Assembly (NCBI GenBank): GCA_963693305.1
Contig: OY855904.1
Coordinates: 44,686,315-44,750,314, forward strand
Length of the DNA stretch: 64,000 nt
From: Meandrina meandrites
Taxonomy: Eukaryota; Cnidaria; Anthozoa; Scleractinia; Meandrinidae
Reading direction: 5' to 3'
The notes below the pieces were generated by a model. It saw only the letters and a program-made list of their open reading frames with translations. It did not search any database and was not told the origin of the DNA. How positions within the stretch are numbered: the stretch's first letter is position 1; each line of letters starts with the position of its first letter. The position numbers were made by a program, and so were the translations under genes. Shown here piece by piece: positions 63,739 through 64,000 of this stretch.

Positions 63739-64000
63739 ATGTTAGACAGAGCGATCCCGATGATTCTACCCAAGCGTCATCCTGTGAGCCAGTTGGTTGT
63801 TCGTCACTACCATGAGTCTGCTGCCCATAGTGGAAGAGAACAGACTTTGTGCGAAGTGCGCAGGATGTTCTGGATTATTGATGGAAGATGTCTAGTGAAG
63901 AATACTATTAGAAACTGCATAAAGTGCCGACGAATGAACGCTAAACCTATGGAGCAGTTTATGGGGTCCCTACCAAAAGCAAGGCTAGAGGCGTACCAGC
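63739..64000 (+). mobile_element. BEL/Pao LTR-retrotransposon fragment (integrase zinc-binding region)
   Basis: In one frame (from about 63738): ILPKRHPVSQLVVRHYHESA, HSGREQTLCEVRRMFWIIDG, NTIRNCIKCRRMNAKP, then MEQFMGSLPKARLEAY to the window edge. This is the HHCC zinc-binding N-terminus of a BEL/Pao integrase and the start of its linker. The frame is open to the end. The sequence starts in the middle of the polyprotein, so the joint is not an LTR end. Confidence 0.88.

Noticed and set aside
62805..63815. Fibre gene beginning with GTG at 62805 and ending at 63815
   Set aside because: Clear fibre repeats begin upstream at 62742, and the last 77 bp are BEL/Pao sequence read in a foreign frame.

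Overview
This window is cnidarian nuclear DNA, most probably from a scleractinian (reef-building) coral. Three things point there. It is AT-rich, with vertebrate-like TTAGGG interstitial telomere repeats. It carries intron-containing GFP-like protein genes of the anthozoan type. It has an animal repeat load of Tx1/L1-like LINEs, Penelope-like elements, BEL/Pao, tRNA-derived SINEs, many fold-back and terminal-inverted-repeat (TIR) elements, and a Polinton/Maverick. No bacterial-style gene is present.

Layout. 1-1.0 kb: relic of a GFP-like gene on the minus strand. 1.5-23.4 kb: mostly repeats (TIR elements, minisatellites, AT microsatellites, a tRNA-Thr-like cloverleaf, two decayed Tx1/L1-like LINE pieces, a THAP-domain relic, interstitial telomere repeats) with a few possible host exons. 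23.5-39.9 kb: a large inverted duplication with two intact, divergently oriented five-exon GFP-like genes (minus strand 28194 to 24334; plus strand 32774 to 38623). Their centre holds a 71-bp satellite and an ~840-bp tandem duplication. 39.9-44.5 kb: fold-back and piggyBac-like miniature elements. 44.5-53.1 kb: a duplicated host segment whose first copy was split by a 3.7-kb long-TIR element containing Penelope-like reverse-transcriptase remains. Its second copy took in a 163-bp miniature element, a 1.2-kb TIR element and then the Polinton. An orphan GFP-like exon 1 lies between the copies. 53.1-63.7 kb: a well-preserved Polinton. 63.74-64 kb: BEL/Pao integrase sequence joined directly to the Polinton.

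The GFP-like genes. Both encode proteins of normal family length (223 and 228 residues) with the same exon structure. Both have a predicted Cys-Tyr-Gly chromophore and keep the catalytic Arg and Glu, so they may encode functional fluorescent or coloured proteins. Their C-terminal tails differ. Three partial relics show that the family has been duplicating and decaying here.

The Polinton. Genes, left to right: protein-primed DNA polymerase B (+), DD35E integrase (-), putative major capsid protein (+), packaging ATPase (+), an unknown helical protein (+), a PD-(D/E)XK nuclease (+), two paralogous small proteins (+), a membrane protein with a PPxY motif (+), a small membrane protein (+) and a fibre-like protein (+). 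The replication, integration, capsid and packaging genes are all open, so the element may be young. Two items stand out. A TTTAAAGA-like box lies 26-31 nt before almost every start codon. The 27-bp gap between the divergent integrase and capsid start codons is also a symmetrical promoter in which each gene's box touches the other's ATG. No adenain-type protease or penton gene is seen. The right end has been replaced or interrupted by BEL/Pao DNA.
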